A stretch of DNA of 32,460 bases from a virus, in IMG/VR virus record IMGVR_UViG_3300030099_001308, positions 1-32,460 of that record, one strand, 5' to 3'. The notes under the pieces were generated by a model, which was given only the letters and a program-made list of their open reading frames with translations, was not told the DNA's origin and did not search any database. Positions 28,148-32,460 of this stretch are shown here, in pieces (within the stretch, counting starts at the first letter, position 1; each line of letters opens with the position of its first letter). The translations under genes and the position numbers were made by a program.

Positions 28148-28470
28148 AAAAGCAAATACTAGCAATAGTTTTATTTTTTACTTTAGTACCTAATTTACTG
28201 TCTCAAGATAAACTAGATTTTTCTACTTCTTTTGTCAGAGAAATCTGGTATGCCTGTTTTAAAATTTCACAAGTAAAATCACCATATCAACCAGCTACTT
28301 TACACGTTTTATTTTGTGACTGCTTAATTGATAAAGGTAGAAATTACTTTGGTTCAGAAACAGGGATACATGAGTATACTGATAATACTACTAGAGTATG
28401 GACAGGTTTTGCTAATGATTGTGGGTATGAAATAAACCTTACACTAAATCCTAATGGCTTTAATCTCTGA
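28144..28470 (+). CDS. Small secreted Cys-containing protein inserted between tail genes
   Basis: 108 residues. A classic signal peptide: KKQ, then hydrophobic ILAIVLFFTLVPNLLS, with likely cleavage before QDKLDF. The mature part has four Cys (YACFK, FCDCLID, NDCGYE), which may form disulfides in the periplasm. It overlaps the tail tubular A stop (ATGA) and the tail tubular B start by 17 bases. In T7 genes 11 and 12 are adjacent, so this is an insertion. No family recognised. It is a candidate envelope-acting protein (superinfection exclusion or lysis accessory). Confidence 0.65.
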   Translation: MKKQILAIVLFFTLVPNLLSQDKLDFSTSFVREIWYACFKISQVKSPYQPATLHVLFCDCLIDKGRNYFGSETGIHEYTDNTTRVWTGFANDCGYEINLTLNPNGFNL

Positions 28471-30967
28471 TCTAATTCCTTCTCTACTGAATGGAGTTAG
28501 TCAACAAGCACCTACAGTTAAAGATAAATCGCAGGGGGATCTTCAAGAGAATGGATATAGTGACCCTGTTAGAGGATTAAAGAAAAGGCCAGGAACTCAA
28601 CACGTAGCAAAGCTATCAGATAGTTCTTATTCTTCTACTTTTATTCATCCTATTAGAAGGTCTGGTACAGAAACATTTATAGCAGTATTTACTGGAACAG
28701 GGTCTACTGCTAGTGACCTTGTTAAGATATTTGATGCTAGTGATGGGACTGCTAAAACTGTAAATATTAGAAATTCTGATGATGCTGTTATTAGTAGTTC
28801 ATCTAATGGTGCTGATTTAGCTACCTTCAACGAAATTAAAACCTATCTTACCGATGGTAATCCCAATACTGCTTTTACTGCTACAACTGTAGCGGATTTC
28901 ACCTATCTGGTTAATAAGAATAAAGTAGTAGCAAAAAGTTCAACTGTTACTTCTGCTAGAAACCCTGAAGCAATCGTTTATGTAAGGGGTGGGGATTATG
29001 CTAATGCCTACACAATAGAAATAAAACCAGCAGGGCAATCTGGATTTACTGAAGTAGCAAAAGTAACTACTGCAAAATCTGGAGAAGATAAAGGTGAAGC
29101 TAATATTGCTACAGATAAAATAGCAAAAGCATTAAAAGATGGGTCTGCATTTGGAAATGCTGTAGATGATGGTTCAGATGGTGTAGGTAAAATAAAAGAA
29201 GATTTAGACAATATATTAGGGTCTGGGATATTTAGTAATTTATCTGCAACTGTTACTGGTTCTGTAATACATATAAAATCTTCACAACCAAAAACAGATA
29301 ATCCTTCTACTTCTGGTGACTTTGAAATAAGAGTAACAGACTCAAGGTCCAACGGATTTATACAAGCATTTAAAGATAGCACACTAAGGTTTGCAGAACT
29401 TCCTGGTGCTGGTCCTACGGATGCTAAAGATATGATCATAAAGATCACAGGGGATAATAGTAAATTTGCTGATGATTTTTATGTAAAACTTACAGATGAA
29501 ACTAAAGGGATCTATGAAGAAACAGTAGCTACTGGTCTTCAGAATAGTCTAGATCCTAGTACAATGCCCCTACAGATTATAAAGGAGACAAATGGGACAT
29601 TTAGTATTAAACAAGCTGGATGGTCTAGTCGTGTTGCTGGTGATGACGATTCTAACCCCTTTCCTTCTTTTGTCGGGTCTACTCTTAGTGATATATTTTT
29701 CCATCAGAATAGGTTGGGTGTCCTTTCTGAGGAAAGTGTCATATTTACTGAAGCAGGAAAATTCCTTAACTGGTTCAGACCTACAGTATTAAACCTACTT
29801 GATACTGATCCTATTGATGTAACAGTTTCCACTAATCGTGTTTCTCTCTTAAAACACGCACTTCCTTTCTCAGAATCCCTCCTTATATTCTCTGATCAAA
29901 CTCAGTTTATTCTTAGTTCAGCAGAATTTCTTAGTCCCCTTGATATTAGCCTTAATGTAACAACAGAGTTTGAAGCAGATTTAGATACTACACCAGTAGG
30001 TGCAGGAAGATATGTGTTCTTTGCAAGTCCAGGGGGTGCATTTAGTACCATAAGAGAGTTTTATTTACAAACAGACACAGAAGTAAAAGATGCAACTGAT
30101 GTAACTGGTCATGTACCTAGATACATTGCTGGTGGTGTTAAACAAATGATAGCCAGCAGTAACTACAATATGTTGTGTCTTATTACAGACGATAGTGCTT
30201 CTAGTAAAACCATGTGGGTTTATAGCTACTATTGGAACGGACAAAATAAGGTTCAATCCTCATGGTCCCAATGGAAATTTGATGCTGACATCCTTGCTAT
30301 TACTTTTGTACAAGACGATATATTTATGGTTGTACAAAGGAGTAATAAAGTTTACTTGGAGAAAGTGCAATTATCACAGGATGAAGCAGTCGGAGCAACA
30401 ACAAGTGAACATGAAATTTTACTGGATAGAAGAGTAAAAGTAACAAGCAACAGTAATTTAACTAATTTTGATACTGTTTATTATGGTGATGGTTCTAGTC
30501 TTAAATATATAGACAAAGCTGGAAACACTTTATCATTAGCACAAGCACAAGATCTTATTCTATCTACCAGTAATCCAATCTATGTAGGTCAGTCTTTTAC
30601 GTTTAAGTTTCAGTTTAGTGAGATCATTGTAGGGCAAGGTCAGAAACCTCAAACTATATCAAGACTACAACTTAGGAACATGACCTTAAACTTTGCTAAT
30701 ACTGGAAACTTTACTGCAAGAGTGACTCATACTAACAGAATAACAGAAGATACAGATGACAAACTCTTTACTGGAAGAAAAGTCTCCCAAGCAAGTAATA
30801 AAACCAACCAAACCTCAATTATCGGCTCAGGATCATTTAAAGTACCTTTGCTTGGAAACTCCAAAAACATCAAACTTGAACTATTATCAGAATCTCACCT
30901 CCCATGCGAATTTCAATCTGCTGAATGGGAAGGGTTCTACCACATCAGATCAAGAAGGGAAAACTAG
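28454..30967 (+). CDS. Tail tubular protein B (gp12-like)
   Basis: 837 residues (T7 gp12: 794). Start ISDLIPSLLNGVSQQAPTVK and GYSDPVRGLKKRPGTQH are diagnostic. Later LSDIFFHQNRLGVLSEESVI and SWSQWKFDADILAITFVQDD are also typical, and the end PCEFQSAEWEGFYHIRSRRE is the standard C-terminus. It forms the nozzle of the short tail. An extra Ser/Asp/Lys-rich block around residues 95-330 makes it slightly longer than in T7. Confidence 0.95.
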   Translation: MALISDLIPSLLNGVSQQAPTVKDKSQGDLQENGYSDPVRGLKKRPGTQHVAKLSDSSYSSTFIHPIRRSGTETFIAVFTGTGSTASDLVKIFDASDGTAKTVNIRNSDDAVISSSSNGADLATFNEIKTYLTDGNPNTAFTATTVADFTYLVNKNKVVAKSSTVTSARNPEAIVYVRGGDYANAYTIEIKPAGQSGFTEVAKVTTAKSGEDKGEANIATDKIAKALKDGSAFGNAVDDGSDGVGKIKEDLDNILGSGIFSNLSATVTGSVIHIKSSQPKTDNPSTSGDFEIRVTDSRSNGFIQAFKDSTLRFAELPGAGPTDAKDMIIKITGDNSKFADDFYVKLTDETKGIYEETVATGLQNSLDPSTMPLQIIKETNGTFSIKQAGWSSRVAGDDDSNPFPSFVGSTLSDIFFHQNRLGVLSEESVIFTEAGKFLNWFRPTVLNLLDTDPIDVTVSTNRVSLLKHALPFSESLLIFSDQTQFILSSAEFLSPLDISLNVTTEFEADLDTTPVGAGRYVFFASPGGAFSTIREFYLQTDTEVKDATDVTGHVPRYIAGGVKQMIASSNYNMLCLITDDSASSKTMWVYSYYWNGQNKVQSSWSQWKFDADILAITFVQDDIFMVVQRSNKVYLEKVQLSQDEAVGATTSEHEILLDRRVKVTSNSNLTNFDTVYYGDGSSLKYIDKAGNTLSLAQAQDLILSTSNPIYVGQSFTFKFQFSEIIVGQGQKPQTISRLQLRNMTLNFANTGNFTARVTHTNRITEDTDDKLFTGRKVSQASNKTNQTSIIGSGSFKVPLLGNSKNIKLELLSESHLPCEFQSAEWEGFYHIRSRREN

Positions 30968-31430
30968 TTATTTCCGTAAATCAGTTATTGAAGATGTATT
31001 TGATTTAGCAACAAGAGTATGTCCTCAAGATAAAGAAGAAATATGGAGAGCAAGTGGATCTAAACCTGTCGATTCGTTATGTGCTGGTTTTTATGCTTCT
31101 GATGAAGTGTATACAATTGTTAATAATGGAGTAATTAAAAGTATGTTTGGTGTAAACAAAAGCATAATAAATGACCGCATAGGAATCCCTTGGTTATTAA
31201 GTGATGGTCAATTTGAAGGAATAGAAATTAAATTTTTAAGAACAGGAAAGAAGTGGGTAGATGGTCTTTTATCTACTAATTGGGATCTTTTATATAATTA
31301 CGTTGATGTGGATAATCATAACGCAATCAAATGGTTAAAGTTTTTAGGTTTTTCATTTATCAGAGTCATACCTAATTTTGGGTATGCTGGAACTCCCTTT
31401 GTAGAATTTATGAGGATAAAGAATGTGTGA
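30756..31430 (+). CDS. Internal virion protein gp13-like, start unresolved
   Basis: The gp13-like part begins only around residue 72 (YFRKSVIEDVFDLATRVCPQ), after the tail tubular B stop: EIWRASGSKPVDSLCAGFYA, then LSTNWDLLYNYVDVDNHNAI and KWLKFLGFSFIRVIPNFG match the GNAT-like C-terminal part of gp13-type proteins. No ATG, GTG or TTG lies between the end of tail tubular B and the conserved region. ATG 30756 is the only canonical start and gives a 71-residue extension read within the tail tubular B gene. A good AAGAAGGG ribosome site at 30953-30960 suggests the true start is near 30966-30990, perhaps a rare codon (ATT 30987) or a base error. Confidence 0.7.
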   Translation: MTNSLLEEKSPKQVIKPTKPQLSAQDHLKYLCLETPKTSNLNYYQNLTSHANFNLLNGKGSTTSDQEGKTSYFRKSVIEDVFDLATRVCPQDKEEIWRASGSKPVDSLCAGFYASDEVYTIVNNGVIKSMFGVNKSIINDRIGIPWLLSDGQFEGIEIKFLRTGKKWVDGLLSTNWDLLYNYVDVDNHNAIKWLKFLGFSFIRVIPNFGYAGTPFVEFMRIKNV

Positions 31431-32079
31431 TCCTGCAAGTGCTTACGCTACTTTAATGGTTACTCAAGGTATAGCTAGTTATGTAGCACAAGAACAAGCG
31501 TATCAAGAAGGTCAGGAATTAAAAAGAGAAAATAAAAAATTAGCAGAACAGGCATACAATTTAGACTTAGCACAAATAGATAAAAGGCAAGACCAAGAAG
31601 AAGAAGCATTTGAGTTAAGCCAAAGACAATTAGAAAAGAAGAATATACAAGAAGGTGTAGATGCTATTGTTGCTAAACGAAGAGTAGAAAAAGAAGGGGA
31701 AAAAGCTAAAGGAAAAGCAGTAGGTAAATTAACTGCTAATATGCTCTCTGGTAATACTGTAAATGCTATTATTGCTGATTATGACCAACAAATGTTGGAA
31801 CGAACTGGTGACATAGATTTGAATAGAGATCGTTCTAAACAAATGATTGCAGAGCAACGAGGTATTAATACCAGAAACTTAGCAATGATGAGTGACCAGC
31901 TAAAGATAAGTAAGAAGCAAGCAGAAGCAAAAATGCAAGATAGGATCTTTAGTTTTAGAGGACCAAGTAAACCAGATCCTATTAATGCTTTACTTGGGTT
32001 TGCTGGTGCAGGATTTAAAGGTTATGAATATGCTAAGAACACAGGTCAGACTGAATATTTCAAAAGAGATATAACCTAA
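31423..32079 (+). CDS. Internal virion protein B (gp14-like)
   Basis: 218 residues (T7 gp14: 196), starting MCDPASAYATLMVTQGIASY, with the MC start and short hydrophobic N-terminus usual for this protein. The rest is long helices with coiled-coil potential (QAYNLDLAQIDKRQDQEEEA) and a small hydrophobic region near the end (ALLGFAGAGFKGYEYA). In T7, gp14 is ejected into the outer membrane at infection to start the DNA channel. It overlaps the gp13-like stop and is coupled to the next gene (TAATG). Confidence 0.85.
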   Translation: MCDPASAYATLMVTQGIASYVAQEQAYQEGQELKRENKKLAEQAYNLDLAQIDKRQDQEEEAFELSQRQLEKKNIQEGVDAIVAKRRVEKEGEKAKGKAVGKLTANMLSGNTVNAIIADYDQQMLERTGDIDLNRDRSKQMIAEQRGINTRNLAMMSDQLKISKKQAEAKMQDRIFSFRGPSKPDPINALLGFAGAGFKGYEYAKNTGQTEYFKRDIT

Positions 32080-32460
32080 TGGTAGAACGAGTAACCCAAC
32101 GAGCAAACTTTGGTAACTTACGTCCTCAAGCAAGACCAGTAGATACTTTTAGAAGACAAGATACCAGAGACTTAGATAACTTTATCGAGTTTGCTAATCA
32201 AAGGTTAAAGGCAACTCAAGGTATTATAGATGCTGGTTTTGGTGCATACCAGACTTTTAGAGAAAGTAAACAAGAAGAAATAGCATTTAAAGCACAAGCA
32301 GATGCAGTTAAAGGTACTGTAGATCCTAAATTACAAGGTAGTTGGGCTATATATGGTAAGCAACAAAAACGAACTAAGAGTTTACTCAAAGCAAGAGAAG
32401 AAGGTAACAAGATAATTAATGATACTGATTTTCTTGCTGGGGTCTTTAATGAGACAGAAC
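32079..32460 (+). CDS. Internal virion protein (gp15-like), 3' truncated by window
   Basis: 127 residues are visible from ATG 32079 and the frame runs off the right edge. The start VERVTQRANFGNLRPQARPV is followed by helical text (DNFIEFANQRLKATQGIIDA, FRESKQEEIAFKAQADAVKG) as in the large core proteins gp15/gp16 that form the ejectosome. Position directly after gp14 favours gp15. Sequence similarity alone would not decide between the two. Confidence 0.75.
   Translation, partial: MVERVTQRANFGNLRPQARPVDTFRRQDTRDLDNFIEFANQRLKATQGIIDAGFGAYQTFRESKQEEIAFKAQADAVKGTVDPKLQGSWAIYGKQQKRTKSLLKAREEGNKIINDTDFLAGVFNETE

Noticed and set aside
29008-29448. 146-codon minus-strand frame in tail tubular B
   Set aside because: Mirror of a low-complexity coding segment; no independent start signal.

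Overview
The window is part of a T7-like podovirus (Autographiviridae-type) genome. The evidence is a single-subunit RNA polymerase followed, all on the + strand, by a gp2.5-like ssDNA-binding protein, an endonuclease I, a gp3.5-like protein, a primase-helicase, a family A DNA polymerase, an exonuclease, portal, scaffold, capsid, tail tubular proteins A and B and internal virion proteins. The AT-rich composition, a short tyrosine integrase just upstream of the polymerase, and many small genes of kinds seen in marine phages suggest a temperate or formerly temperate marine podovirus. A pelagiphage (SAR11 phage, HTVC019P-like) is the most likely comparison, but that host assignment is inference.

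Layout. 1-4035: the end of a tail fibre gene and a run of small fibre or virion genes (a cupredoxin-like domain, a tail collar domain, two paralogous fibre-accessory proteins). 4032-5402: a lysis module with two holin-like membrane proteins and an M15-type peptidase endolysin. 5402-6098: small basic proteins. 6100-7996: terminase small and large subunits. 7997-8771: a non-coding region at the place where the ends of a T7-like genome would meet, so the sequence is a circular or concatemeric assembly and not an integrated prophage. 8772-12332: an unusual early/lysogeny region of small genes, each preceded by the same CTCTCTAATT-type leader motif and several separated by hairpins. It ends in a minimal integrase and a small ribbon-helix-helix-like protein, and carries five CCCGAAAACT repeats. 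12475-13999: five small genes, three of them Cys-rich. 13968-21975: RNA polymerase and replication genes, many overlapping. 22012-32460: the virion assembly operon, running off the right edge in a gp15-like internal protein.

How it works together. A host-type promoter (TTGACA at 8681) overlapping a palindromic operator probably starts early transcription. The phage RNA polymerase then takes over. The gp3.5 homologue has lost its zinc ligands and catalytic residues, so it is probably kept as a polymerase regulator, with cell-wall cleavage moved to the M15 endolysin. A double hairpin after the capsid gene corresponds to the T7 T-phi terminator. The features most worth following up are the seven-copy leader motif, the CCCGAAAACT repeat set beside the integrase, the pseudo-amidase, and a compound RNA hairpin at 10821-10878.
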